From Pseudomonas migulae NBRC 103157 (GTDB lineage Bacteria; Pseudomonadota; Gammaproteobacteria; Pseudomonadales; Pseudomonadaceae): a stretch of DNA of 64,000 nucleotides. The notes beneath the pieces were generated by a model. That model ran no database searches. It was not told the DNA's origin and was given only the letters and a program-made list of their open reading frames with translations. The stretch lies in NCBI RefSeq assembly GCF_002091715.1, contig NZ_BDAG01000002.1, positions 219,292-283,291 of the forward strand, given 5' to 3'. This document shows, one piece after another, positions 41,552 to 50,285 of this stretch. Position 1 is the stretch's first letter; the number at the start of each line of letters is the position of its first letter. Made by a program: the position numbers and the translations under genes.

Positions 41552-43069
41552 TCAGACATGTTCACTGCTTTTCGCAGGCATCGCCCGCGGCTCTCCATGC
41601 CCATGATCCACCTCCACCACCGGGATCTCTTTCCCGTCGCAGTCATGCAATTTACCTTCGCTGAAATAATCCCCCTCGCGCAACGCGGCCAGATCCTGAT
41701 AACGCAGGACCCGCTCAGTACCCGCCGCAAACACCGATTGCTGATCCGAATTGCCGGCAGTGAGGTGGTTGAAGGTCAGGTTCAACACGATGGCCATGAT
41801 CGCCGAGGAGCTGATACCCGAGTGAAAGATCGTCGCGAACCAGCTTGGGAACTGGTCGTAGAAATTTGGGGCGGCGATGGGAATCATGCCGAAACCGATG
41901 GAGGTGGCGACGATGATCAGGTTGACGTTGTTGCGGTAGTCGACCTTGGACAATGTACGAATACCGCTGGCCGCCACGGTACCGAACAGCACGATACCGG
42001 CACCACCCAGCACCGAAGTCGGCACGGCGGCGATGACCCGGCCCATGAAGGGCAACAAGCCCAGGATCACGAGGAACAAACCGCCGGTGGCCACCACGAA
42101 ACGGCTCTTGATCCCGGTCACCGCCACCAACCCGACGTTCTGGGCGAACGCGCTTTGGGTGAAGGAGCCGAAAATCGGCGCGATCATGCTCGACAGCATG
42201 TCGGCGCGCAAGCCGTTGCCCAGGCGTTTGGAGTCGACCTTGGTGCCGATGATTTCACCGACGGCGAGGATGTCCGCCGAGGTTTCCACCAGCGTCACCA
42301 TGACCACGATGCACATCGACAGAATCGCAGCAAAGTGGAAGGTCGGCATGCCGAAGTGGAACGGCGTCGGGAAGCCGAACATCGGGCCCTGGGTGACGGA
42401 CGAGAAGTCTGCCATGCCGAGAAACACCGCGATAACGGTGCCGATGACCATCGCCAGCAGGATCGACAAACGGGAGATCGTCGCGCTGCCGACCTTGCTC
42501 AGCAACAGCACCAGCACCAGCGTCACCGCCGCCAGACCGATGTTCGCCATGCTGCCGAAATCCGCCGCATGGCTGTTACCGCCCATGGCCCAGCGCGCGG
42601 CCACCGGCATCAGCGTCAGGCCAATGGTCGTGATCACGATGCCCGTCACCAGCGGCGGGAAGAATTTGGTGATTCGCGAGAACACCGGTGTGATCAACAA
42701 ACCGATTAGCGACGCGGCAATCACCGCCCCGAGAATCGACTGAAACCCGCCCTCCCCACCACTGCTGACAATCGCCACCATGGTCGCGACGCCGGAGAAC
42801 GACACGCCTTGCACCAGCGGCAACTGGCAGCCGAAAAACGGTAAACCGAGGGTCTGCAGCAATGTCGCCAAGCCCCCCGCAAACAATGAAGCAGCAATCA
42901 ACAAACCGATGTCCGCTGGCGAGAGCCCGGCCGCCTGGCCGATGATCAAAGGCACCGCGACGATACCGCCATACATGGTCAGAACATGTTGCAGGCCGTA
43001 AGCCATATTCGCGCCGACCCCGAGGTTTTCGTCCTCAGGCCGTTGGTGTGAAACATGGGGCGTTTTCAT
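41552..43069 (-). CDS. NCS2-family xanthine/urate-type permease
   Basis: A 505-residue inner-membrane nucleobase:cation symporter with about 12-14 transmembrane helices. The family signature appears as FAQNVGLVAVTGIKSRFV, the form seen in xanthine and urate permeases rather than uracil permeases. A histidine- and glutamate-rich cytoplasmic tail ends the protein. A perfect GTTGTATACAAC palindrome about 70 bases upstream suggests control by a GntR-type repressor of purine breakdown. No catabolic gene is adjacent. Confidence 0.9.
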   Translation of the reverse strand: MKTPHVSHQRPEDENLGVGANMAYGLQHVLTMYGGIVAVPLIIGQAAGLSPADIGLLIAASLFAGGLATLLQTLGLPFFGCQLPLVQGVSFSGVATMVAIVSSGGEGGFQSILGAVIAASLIGLLITPVFSRITKFFPPLVTGIVITTIGLTLMPVAARWAMGGNSHAADFGSMANIGLAAVTLVLVLLLSKVGSATISRLSILLAMVIGTVIAVFLGMADFSSVTQGPMFGFPTPFHFGMPTFHFAAILSMCIVVMVTLVETSADILAVGEIIGTKVDSKRLGNGLRADMLSSMIAPIFGSFTQSAFAQNVGLVAVTGIKSRFVVATGGLFLVILGLLPFMGRVIAAVPTSVLGGAGIVLFGTVAASGIRTLSKVDYRNNVNLIIVATSIGFGMIPIAAPNFYDQFPSWFATIFHSGISSSAIMAIVLNLTFNHLTAGNSDQQSVFAAGTERVLRYQDLAALREGDYFSEGKLHDCDGKEIPVVEVDHGHGEPRAMPAKSSEHV

Positions 43070-43136
43070 GGTTGGGGGGTTCCCTGGTTTTTGTTATGCG
43101 CACACTGTATGCAAGACTCAGGACAAATGTCTATAG

Positions 43137-43150
43137 AGTTGTATACAACT
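43137..43150. promoter_or_regulatory. Palindromic operator upstream of the purine permease
   Basis: AGTTGTATACAACT is a perfect 14-base palindrome, of the TTGTATACAA type bound by several GntR-family repressors. It lies 68 bases upstream of the permease start. The assigned regulator class is inference. Confidence 0.55.
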
Positions 43151-43263
43151 AATCAGTCAGATTATGGACATGTGTCCATCCACACCCACAGCATCGTTCA
43201 ATAAACCCTGAAATATATCCGTCCCAGCCCTCCTCGTATCCCCCGCTAGTCTTTTGAGTTCCT

Positions 43264-43296
43264 GGCGACCATCGGTAGTGGTCGCCCTCTTTTTTA
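43264..43296 (+). terminator. Terminator-like hairpin just upstream of brnT
   Basis: GGCGACC/GGTCGCC stem with a nine-base loop followed by CTCTTTTTT. It reads as a plus-strand terminator, yet no plus-strand gene ends before it. Its T tract overlaps the operator palindrome of brnTA. Confidence 0.6.
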
Positions 43297-43306
43297 TACG
43301 TATAAA
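43293..43306. promoter_or_regulatory. Perfect palindrome at the brnTA promoter
   Basis: TTTATACGTATAAA is a perfect 14-base palindrome ending nine bases before the brnT start. BrnA-type antitoxins bind palindromes in their own promoter, so this is the probable autoregulatory operator. Confidence 0.6.
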
Positions 43307-43315
43307 GTATGCATA

Positions 43316-43597
43316 ATGAAGCCATTCGAAATTCAGTACCACAAGGCAAAGAACGCGGCGAACAAACTGAAGCATCAAGGCATCAGCCTCGCAGAGACTG
43401 AGGCCGTGTTCCATGACGAACGAGCGCTGGCGCTCCAGGATGATCTTCATGACGAGCAACGATGGATCATCATGGGGCTGGACGCCAAAGCCCGCTTGCT
43501 GGTCGTCGCGTACACCTACCGCGATCCGAATTTCGTTCGAATCATTTCTGCGCGCCTCGCCACAAAAAACGAGCGTCGCCAATATCTGGAGGCTTGA
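43316..43597 (+). CDS. brnT: BrnT-family toxin (type II TA, RelE-like fold)
   Basis: A 93-residue putative ribonuclease toxin. Family features are FEIQYHKAKNAANKLKHQGI at the N-terminus, AVFHDERALALQDD, the core RWIIMGLDAKARLLVVAYTY, and the C-terminal IISARLATKNERRQY, whose basic and Glu residues line the active cleft in BrnT. There is no ribosome-binding site before the ATG and a promoter palindrome is only nine bases away, so the mRNA may be nearly leaderless. The antitoxin gene follows after three bases. Confidence 0.92.
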   Translation: MKPFEIQYHKAKNAANKLKHQGISLAETEAVFHDERALALQDDLHDEQRWIIMGLDAKARLLVVAYTYRDPNFVRIISARLATKNERRQYLEA

Positions 43598-43600
43598 GAG

Positions 43601-43918
43601 ATGAAAGATGAATACGACTTCAGCAATGCCAAGCGTGGGGCAGTTGCCCCCGGCAAAGGCAAAACCCGCATTACCATCATGCTGGATGAAGCGGTCATAG
43701 ACGCCGCTCGTGCGCTCGCGGAAAACGAGGGATATGGGTACCAGACGGTGATCAACAACACACTGCGGCACGCGCTGCTCAGTGACAAAAACAAAACTGC
43801 AGAGACCGGGCAGCTCAAAAAAGGGATAACGCCCTCCGACCTGAAAAACCTGGAGAAAACGTTGCTGGACGCCGTCAGCGAAATCCATCGAGTGATGGAG
43901 CCTGACGCTCGCCCCTAA
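43601..43918 (+). CDS. brnA: BrnA-family antitoxin
   Basis: A 105-residue antitoxin. The core KTRITIMLDEAVIDAARALA with GYGYQTVINNTLRHAL forms the ribbon-helix-helix DNA-binding region common in BrnA. A 35-residue helical C-terminal tail follows. TGAGAGATGAAAG precedes the start, a normal ribosome-binding site in contrast to that of brnT. The stop overlaps the stop of the convergent acetyltransferase gene by three bases. Confidence 0.9.
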   Translation: MKDEYDFSNAKRGAVAPGKGKTRITIMLDEAVIDAARALAENEGYGYQTVINNTLRHALLSDKNKTAETGQLKKGITPSDLKNLEKTLLDAVSEIHRVMEPDARP

Positions 43919-44742
43919 TCCGGTTCGATCAACCGCCCAAGCACCTGCTTCAAATGTGCGTGTTCAGGCACTCGAATGCCGAACTCGCTCTCCAGCAACC
44001 GGACCAGATCAGCCACCGCCGTGATCTGCCGCCGCTCGCTCTCGCTGCCGATCCGGTGGATCGCAAAACTGCCGTTGTTCAGCGTGCGCCGCCAACCTTC
44101 CCCCGTCCGCGCCACCATCAGCTGTTTGGCAAAGGATGATTCAGGATGGGTTGAGACATACCAGTTGCCGACGGTGTAATCGATGTCTTCCTGGCGTTGC
44201 AGGTCAAAGATGTACATCGGTCGCCATTCACCGGCGACGTTGGCGCGCAGGGTGTAGCCGTCTGCGTGGTGTTCGATTCGATAGGGTTCGTGAGGGGTGA
44301 GTTGCTCGTCCGGAGTGTCGAGCAGCAGTGGCGCGGTCGGGACCATGCCGCCGAAGCCGACGTCGGTGATGTAGCGCACGCCCTCCAGGGTGACCAGGCT
44401 CAAGCGGTGCGTACGCGCGGTCCAGGCGCCCTCGGGCTGGCCCATGACCACGCGGCCGGAGATGCCGCGGGCGTCGAAGCCCAACGCCTGAAGCAGGGCC
44501 AGGAACACGTTGTTGAGTTCGTAGCAGTAACCACCGCGGCCATCGTGCAGGACTTTTTGCTCGATGGACGGTAAATCGATGAGTACCGGCTCGCCAGACA
44601 GGGTGGTGAGGTTCTCGAACGGGAACACTCCGGTGTGACGAAACTGCAACTGACGCAGGGTTTCCAGGGTTGGCGCCGGTGGCGCGTCGAAACCCAGACG
44701 TTGCAGGTACAACGCAAGATTGTTCAGGCGTGGCTCGCTCAT
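43915..44742 (-). CDS. Arylamine N-acetyltransferase
   Basis: A 275-residue cytosolic enzyme that transfers acetyl from acetyl-CoA to arylamines or hydrazines. The start at 44742 gives MSEPRLNNLALYLQRLGF. The Cys-His-Asp triad is visible: C in GRGGYCYELNNVFL near residue 70, H in TARTHRLSLV near 110, and D in ITDVGFGGMVP near 125. PFENL near the N-terminus is a family hallmark. A shorter product than the longest frame is preferred because upstream residues do not look coding. Confidence 0.95.
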   Translation of the reverse strand: MSEPRLNNLALYLQRLGFDAPPAPTLETLRQLQFRHTGVFPFENLTTLSGEPVLIDLPSIEQKVLHDGRGGYCYELNNVFLALLQALGFDARGISGRVVMGQPEGAWTARTHRLSLVTLEGVRYITDVGFGGMVPTAPLLLDTPDEQLTPHEPYRIEHHADGYTLRANVAGEWRPMYIFDLQRQEDIDYTVGNWYVSTHPESSFAKQLMVARTGEGWRRTLNNGSFAIHRIGSESERRQITAVADLVRLLESEFGIRVPEHAHLKQVLGRLIEPD

Positions 44743-44853
44743 TGCTCGGTCCTTATGAACTGGGCCGCGGATCTTTCCGCCGATGGCCGCCATGTATAAG
44801 GGATAAAGCGGTTCGACCGACAATTGATTTCGCCAATCGCCACTCACGGACAA

Positions 44854-45648
44854 TCAACGGCGCTTGCGCGAGCCCAGTTGAATCCACGCCGGTGCATGGT
44901 CGCTGGCATGCGGCTCGTTGCGCACCCAGGCATCGACACCGGCCTCTTGCAGGTAAGGACTCAGTGCCGGGTTGAGCAACAGATGATCGATGCGCAACCC
45001 GGAATTTTTCTGCCAGTGTTGTCGGAAGTAGTCCCAGAAGGTGTAAAGCCGAGCCTCCGGATACAGATGACGCAGGGAATCGGTCCACCCCTGATCCAGC
45101 AATCGTTGATAACACTCGCGGCTTTGCGGTTGCAGCAGCGCATCCTTGAGCCAGGACCTCGGGTTGTAGATGTCCAGGTCTGTCGGCACCACGTTATAGT
45201 CGCCGGCCAGCACCACCGGGTGTTCGCTGCTCTGGAGATCCTTGGCGTAGGCGATCAGCCGCTCGAACCAGGCCAGCTTGTAATCGAACTTCGGCCCCGG
45301 CTGCGGATTGCCGTTCGGCAGATACAGGCAGCCCACAAGGACACCGTGCACGGCGGCCTCCAGATACCGACTGTGGGTATCACTGTCGTCGCCTGGCAAA
45401 CCACGGCGACTCTCCAGTGGTTGCGCATCCCGCGCCAGAATCGCCACCCCGTTCCACGATGACTGCCCCTGCCATATCGCGCCGTAGCCGGCAGCCTCAA
45501 GTTCTGCGGCAGGAAATGCACTGTCCACCGACTTGAGTTCCTGCAGGCAGGCGATGTCCGGTTTCTCCCGCTCCAGCCAGGCCAGCAGGTTAGGCAGCCG
45601 GGCGCGCATGCCATTGACGTTGAACGTTGCGATCCGCAGATTCTTCAT
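44854..45648 (-). CDS. xthA: Exodeoxyribonuclease III (XthA)
   Basis: A 264-residue AP endonuclease / 3'-5' exonuclease of base-excision repair. The start at 45648 gives MKNLRIATFNVNGMRARLPN. Motifs in order: IACLQELKSVD with the metal-binding Glu, LAGDYNVVPTDLDIYNP, YTFWDYFRQHWQKNSGLRIDH-type segment, and the final SDHAPAWIQL with the catalytic Asp-His. A GGGCC before the ATG is a weak ribosome-binding site. Confidence 0.94.
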   Translation of the reverse strand: MKNLRIATFNVNGMRARLPNLLAWLEREKPDIACLQELKSVDSAFPAAELEAAGYGAIWQGQSSWNGVAILARDAQPLESRRGLPGDDSDTHSRYLEAAVHGVLVGCLYLPNGNPQPGPKFDYKLAWFERLIAYAKDLQSSEHPVVLAGDYNVVPTDLDIYNPRSWLKDALLQPQSRECYQRLLDQGWTDSLRHLYPEARLYTFWDYFRQHWQKNSGLRIDHLLLNPALSPYLQEAGVDAWVRNEPHASDHAPAWIQLGSRKRR

Positions 45649-45775
45649 GGGCCAGCGCTCCGGACATGTGTCTTCAGTGTGTAACATCCTGGCATTCCGG
45701 TGGTTGCGTCGGCTATCTCAAGTACGGCGTAATAGACGCACGACGCCCACCCGATCTGCCGAGAAAACCGCTCTC

Positions 45776-46100
45776 ATGGAAACCATGCTGAAAGGCCACG
45801 GAATCAGCCTGCGCCCGCTGCAACACCGAAGCCAAATACCTGATGCTGCGCTTTGCCTTCGACGTGCCGGACTGTGTGCGGGTGCAATTCACCACCGACG
45901 AAAACAATCAGAAATCACGCAACGCAATCCTCAGGCCAGGGGCGCAGCAGGAAGGTATCGTGCGCCACGAACGGATCATGCCGGACGGTCGCAAGCGCAA
46001 CTCGGTGCGGTTCAGCATCATCGATGATGAGTGGCCGCAAGTGCAGCAGAGGCTCGAACAGAAACTGGCGGCGAATACGCAGGGACGGCCCGTCACCTGA
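45776..46100 (+). pseudogene. GNAT-family N-acetyltransferase, internally deleted remnant
   Basis: The ATG at 45776 opens METMLKGHGISLRPLQ, the start of a RimJ/RimL-type acetyltransferase. After about 45824 the reading frame shifts, and in another frame TEAKYLMLRFAFDV...FTTDENNQKSRNAI continues to a stop at 46100. That is the C-terminal third of the same family, with the acetyl-CoA-binding NQKSRNAILRPGA region. The central part, roughly 80-100 residues, is missing. The gene is therefore probably non-functional; a sequencing or assembly loss is the alternative. Confidence 0.72.
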
Positions 46101-46134
46101 AATCAACGGTCACTTCCCCGAACCTCAAGCCACC

Positions 46135-47721
46135 TCAACGATCAGAGCGCATCAGTTCCCCGACACTACCGTCCATCGACAGCACCGCCGAACGGTTTCG
46201 CCCGGAATGCTTGGCCTGATACAACGCCGCGTCGGCGCGCTCGATGAACACTTCGGTGCTGTCCAGGCGCGTCGGTACGAAGGCATGACAACCGAGGCTG
46301 ACCGTCAAGTAACCGCTGGGCGCACCGCTGTGGTTGATGTTGCAGGTCATGATGCTGCGGCGGATCTGCTCGGCAATGACCATCGCGCCATGAATATCCG
46401 TATTCGGCAGTAACACAGCAAACTCCTCACCGCCATAACGCACAGCCAGATCAGTGGCTCGATGGCAGCAACTTTTCACCACTCTCGCCACTTCGGCCAG
46501 GCAATGGTCACCCGCGACGTGGCCGTAAGCATCGTTGTAGCGCTTGAAGTAATCGATATCGAGCATGATCAGGCTCAACGAACTCGACTGTCGGATGCCA
46601 CGGCCAAACTCGAGGTCCAGCGCCTGTTCGAATAGGCGGCGATTGGCCAGGCCGGTGAGACTGTCATGGGTCGCGATCAGATTCAGCGCGTCCTTGGCCT
46701 TGCGCAAATCCTTCTCGACCCGTTCACCAAGGCGCACCTGGCGCACGAACACCCAACCGAACAGCCCCACGCCCAGCACAACCAGCGCCACAATGACGCT
46801 GGATTTAAACGCTGTGTCATACCAGCCCTTGAGAATCGAATCCCTGGATGAGGCCGCGGACACTACCAGCGGATAGGCGTCGAGTTGCCGGTAGCCATGC
46901 AAGCGAACGGTGCCATCGAGTAAAGAACCGATCATGGCGTTGCCGGACATTGAGCCCGACAGGTACTTGCTGAAAATTTCCCCTTTGGCCAGTGACTGGC
47001 CAATCTGTGATTCCACAAACGGCCGTCGCGCCAGCAGCGTTCCGTCGGTCAGCGCCAGGAAAATGGAGCCGTCGTCATCGATGCTGAAGCTTTTGAAAAA
47101 CTGATCGAAGTAGGACATTTTGATGCCGGCCAGCAAAACGCCATGAAAATGGCCGTCCTTGTCATTCACCCGCTTGGAAACCGGAATGATCCACTCGCCA
47201 TTCACGCGACTGCGAATCGCGGGGCCGATGTGCGCCAGGGACGATACGTTCTGCTGATGAAACAGGAAGTAATCGCGGTCCGCCACGCCGGGACCACGGG
47301 GTAAATCCTCGAATGAGGTGACAACCCATTGCCCCTTTCGATCGAACAGGAAAATCCCGTGCAACTGACTGAGCGCCTGCACCCGTCGGGCAAACGTTTT
47401 TTGCAGACGCGGGATCTGCGCCGGCACGAACCCATCAACCTGAATCCAGTCCGCCAGGCTGGTCAGTACCAGGTCGGCTTTCATGAACGTGTCTTCGGCC
47501 TGCTGCGCCATGGCGCGCGTGAGGTTCGATGACGCCACTTCGGCCACCGCCAGATCGTGCCGGCGCGATTGCTCCAGTTGCAGATAAAGCAAACCACACA
47601 GGCACAGACACACCACCACAATAAACAGCACCGCCGCTTTGCGCAGGGGTAACCGTTTCAAAGTGACGCCACTGGCGTGGCGCGGGTCGTCATGGGAGAT
47701 AGGCAAACGCTCGTCCTGCAA
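46135..47721 (-). CDS. Membrane diguanylate cyclase with periplasmic Cache-type sensor
   Basis: A 528-residue c-di-GMP synthase. Transmembrane helices at about residues 27-49 (AAVLFIVVVCLCLCGLLYL) and 310-330 (SSVIVALVVLGVGLFGWVFV) flank a periplasmic domain of about 260 residues with dCache-like features (GVADRDYFLFHQ, GPAIRSRVNGEWIIPVSKRV). The GGDEF domain ends the protein; its active site is RYGGEEFAVLLP. An RxxD motif (RATD) stands five residues before it, so product inhibition is expected. No EAL domain. The sensed ligand is unknown. Confidence 0.94.
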   Translation of the reverse strand: MQDERLPISHDDPRHASGVTLKRLPLRKAAVLFIVVVCLCLCGLLYLQLEQSRRHDLAVAEVASSNLTRAMAQQAEDTFMKADLVLTSLADWIQVDGFVPAQIPRLQKTFARRVQALSQLHGIFLFDRKGQWVVTSFEDLPRGPGVADRDYFLFHQQNVSSLAHIGPAIRSRVNGEWIIPVSKRVNDKDGHFHGVLLAGIKMSYFDQFFKSFSIDDDGSIFLALTDGTLLARRPFVESQIGQSLAKGEIFSKYLSGSMSGNAMIGSLLDGTVRLHGYRQLDAYPLVVSAASSRDSILKGWYDTAFKSSVIVALVVLGVGLFGWVFVRQVRLGERVEKDLRKAKDALNLIATHDSLTGLANRRLFEQALDLEFGRGIRQSSSLSLIMLDIDYFKRYNDAYGHVAGDHCLAEVARVVKSCCHRATDLAVRYGGEEFAVLLPNTDIHGAMVIAEQIRRSIMTCNINHSGAPSGYLTVSLGCHAFVPTRLDSTEVFIERADAALYQAKHSGRNRSAVLSMDGSVGELMRSDR

Positions 47722-47771
47722 GGGTAAGGCATGGGCAAAGGCCCAAAACCCTTAATGTTTGCGAGCTTAGT

Positions 47772-48563
47772 CTACGGGATGGTGCGGGGCAATTGTCCTT
47801 TGGACAGGCGTCGCATCGCACTGCGCAAATGTGCTTGCGCACTGTCTGCATCGCCCAGGCGCATTTGTTCGTAGGCACGTTGCGCAATGTCGGGGGGCAC
47901 CGGCTTGAGATCGCGCTGGGTCGCCATCGCCATCAATTGCACCTGGGCGGCGCGCTCCAGGTAATACAGATCGTCCCAGGCTTCGGCGATGGTCGGCCCT
48001 GCGACGATCACGCCGTGGTTTTTCAGGAACAGGACGTCGGCATTGCCCATGACGCGGGCAATCCGGTCACCTTCGGACTCATCGAGAGCCAGGCCGTTGT
48101 AGTCCTCGTCCACCGCCGTACGCCCGTAGAATTTCAACGCTGTTTGCCCCAGCCACAATAACGGCGGGCCTTGCAGCAAACACAACGCCGTGGCGTGGGG
48201 CATGTGCGTGTGGAACGCCACTTTCACCCTCGGCAGCTGTTTATGCAGGCGCGCGTGGATGTAGAACGCGGTCGCCTCCGGTTGGCCTTCGCCGGCCACG
48301 ACATTGCCGTGGAAGTCGCAGACCAGCAGGTTGTCTGCGGTGACCTCTGCAAACGCGTAGCCGTAGGGGTTCACGAAAAACAGATCATCGCGCCCCGGCA
48401 CCATGGCGGAAAAGTGGTTGCAGATCCCCTCCTCCAGCCCATGCAGCGCCGCCAGTTGAAAGCACGCCGCCAGTTCCGTGCGCGCCGTGATGACAGCCGG
48501 CGAGTCCAGGTTCAGGTTGGTGTAACGCGCAGAACGGGAACCGCCTTCAAGGGTGTGTGCCAT
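47772..48563 (-). CDS. Class II aldolase/adducin-family protein
   Basis: A 263-residue zinc-dependent aldolase-fold protein. I chose the ATG at 48563, with GGAG eight bases upstream. Zinc histidines are expected in AFHTHMPHATALC near residue 115 and in FLKNHGVIVAGP near 180. The N-terminal GICNHFSAMVPGRDDLFFVNPYG-type region carries the phosphate-binding GxCNHFS, and a catalytic Glu is likely in the same part. It follows a HAD hydrolase gene on the same strand, suggesting a small catabolic unit. The substrate is unknown. Confidence 0.9.
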   Translation of the reverse strand: MAHTLEGGSRSARYTNLNLDSPAVITARTELAACFQLAALHGLEEGICNHFSAMVPGRDDLFFVNPYGYAFAEVTADNLLVCDFHGNVVAGEGQPEATAFYIHARLHKQLPRVKVAFHTHMPHATALCLLQGPPLLWLGQTALKFYGRTAVDEDYNGLALDESEGDRIARVMGNADVLFLKNHGVIVAGPTIAEAWDDLYYLERAAQVQLMAMATQRDLKPVPPDIAQRAYEQMRLGDADSAQAHLRSAMRRLSKGQLPRTIP

Positions 48564-48579
48564 GGCAATGACTCCGGGG

Positions 48580-49284
48580 TTACCAGCCAAGGGATTCGAA
48601 CAGGGGCACGACTTGGTCCAGCGTGCTCAATATCGCATCGGGTTGATAGTCGGGCAGCAATTGACGACCGGTGCCGCGATCGATCCATACACAGCGAAAA
48701 TGCATATCGCGCGCGGCGGTGTGGTCCAGCGTCGGGCTTGCGCAGATGTGCACCACCTGATCGCGACTGACGCCCAGTTGCGCGTGAGCGTAGTCGAACA
48801 GCTGCGGATTCGGCTTGTAGGCGCCGGCCTGCTGGGCGGTGATGACCCGATCGATGTGCCCGCCGAGTTGCGCGACGTTGCCGGCGATGATGTCGTCATC
48901 GGTGTTGGACACGATGCACACCTTGAAACCCATCGTCTTGAGCCGGGCGAGCGTGTCGATCACCTCGGGAAACGGCGGCATCTTCGGGATAGCCGCCGCC
49001 AGCCGTTGACTGTCTTCGGCCGAACTCGCCAACCCCAACTCCTCCAGCGCCATGTGCAACCCAAGGGTGCTCAACTGACGGAACGAACGATGCGGCGGAG
49101 TCTGCTCCAGCCGGTGTTCGTGCCGGTCGTACACCTCGATCAGGCGATTGACATCGACAGGGTGATCACCCTTGTCGCGCAGGATCTGCGCGGCCACGGC
49201 TTTCAAACCTTCATCCCATTGAATCAGCGTGCCGTAGCAATCGAAGGTCAGCCACTGGGGGCGTGGAGAGTTTTTGAGTGTCAT
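48580..49284 (-). CDS. Haloacid dehalogenase-like hydrolase (type II)
   Basis: A 234-residue HAD-superfamily protein. The nucleophile aspartate is in LTFDCYGTLIQWDEG near residue 15. Motif II is CIVSNTDDD near 120. The motif III lysine and motif IV DHTAARDMHF follow in the later part, with VVHICASPTLDHTAA. It resembles L-2-haloacid dehalogenases, but phosphatase activity is equally possible. It is transcribed toward the class II aldolase gene and divergent from a LysR regulator. Confidence 0.9.
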   Translation of the reverse strand: MTLKNSPRPQWLTFDCYGTLIQWDEGLKAVAAQILRDKGDHPVDVNRLIEVYDRHEHRLEQTPPHRSFRQLSTLGLHMALEELGLASSAEDSQRLAAAIPKMPPFPEVIDTLARLKTMGFKVCIVSNTDDDIIAGNVAQLGGHIDRVITAQQAGAYKPNPQLFDYAHAQLGVSRDQVVHICASPTLDHTAARDMHFRCVWIDRGTGRQLLPDYQPDAILSTLDQVVPLFESLGW

Positions 49285-49392
49285 GGTCGTGTCCTTTGAA
49301 AGGTGATCTTCAGGTTACGAGCCAACAGTGATAGTGTGAAATTAAATTAATATCGACTTGTCAGTGATAAATCGAATATCAAGGAAGCCGCC

Positions 49393-50235
49393 ATGCTCGA
49401 TCTCGAACTGCTCAAGACCTTCGTCTGCGTGGTGGACGAAGGCAGCTTCACCCGCGCCGCCGAACGCGTACACCGCACCCAGTCCACCGTGAGCCAACAG
49501 GTTCGCAAACTGGAAGAACTGGTCGGCCATGCGCTGCTGCTTCGCGATCGCACCGGGCAGAACATCAGCGTCACCGAGCACGGCGAGATGCTGATTCACT
49601 ATGCCCGGCGCCTGCTGGCCCTGTCTTCGGAGGCGGTGGAAGCCCTCGCCAGCGACCTCGACCTGGAGATCCTGCGTATTGGCGTACCGGAGGACTTTGA
49701 CGCACGGCGCATGGCCGCGATCCTCGCCGGCTTCAACCGCAGCCGACCTGAAGCGCGGCTGGAAACCGTCAGCGGCATGAGTACCGATCTCAAACAGAAA
49801 CTCGCAACGGGCGCCATCGACATTGCACTGGTCAAGCGTGAACCGGACAGCGGCCCCTGCTGGGCAGCGTGGCCGGAAGCGCTGGTGTGGGTCAAAGGTG
49901 CGGGGGTCGACTCCGCCCAGGGCGTTTTGCCATTGGCGCTGTTCCCCCAGGGGTGCATTTACCGGCGACGGGCGATCCGCCTGCTGGATGTGGCTCAGCG
50001 GCCGTGGCGGGTTGCGTTTGGCAGCCACAGCCTGACGGGGATTCAAGCGGCGGTGGCCTCCGGATTGGGCCTCTCGGTGCTGCCCGTTTCGGCGGTGCTG
50101 CCAGAGCACACCGTGTGCACCGATCTGCCCGAATTACCGCCGACGGAATTGGCGCTGATCAGTCGCGAAGGCGCACTGACTGGACTGCAGCGAGGGCTGG
50201 TGGAGTTTTTGCGGGAGGAGTTGGGCCGGGCTTGA
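49393..50235 (+). CDS. LysR-type regulator divergent from the HAD/aldolase genes
   Basis: A 280-residue LysR protein. The winged helix is at residues 1-60 (MLDLELLKTFVCVVDEGSFT, RVHRTQSTVSQQVRKLEEL), followed by the effector-binding domain. The 108-base divergent gap before the HAD gene contains AT-rich dyads. The usual arrangement makes the HAD and aldolase genes its targets. Inducer unknown. Confidence 0.92.
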   Translation: MLDLELLKTFVCVVDEGSFTRAAERVHRTQSTVSQQVRKLEELVGHALLLRDRTGQNISVTEHGEMLIHYARRLLALSSEAVEALASDLDLEILRIGVPEDFDARRMAAILAGFNRSRPEARLETVSGMSTDLKQKLATGAIDIALVKREPDSGPCWAAWPEALVWVKGAGVDSAQGVLPLALFPQGCIYRRRAIRLLDVAQRPWRVAFGSHSLTGIQAAVASGLGLSVLPVSAVLPEHTVCTDLPELPPTELALISREGALTGLQRGLVEFLREELGRA

Positions 50236-50285
50236 TCAGGAGGAATGGGCGCGCCATGAACGCCCCGCTCCCGGATTCGACCCTG

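Noticed and set aside
43157..43888. 243-codon minus-strand frame
   Set aside because: Antisense of brnT and brnA, which have clear family motifs and order.
45533..46027. 164-codon frame over the acetyltransferase remnant
   Set aside because: It contains only the first 16 family residues, then leaves the frame. The C-terminal family residues are in another frame, so a pseudogene is the better reading.
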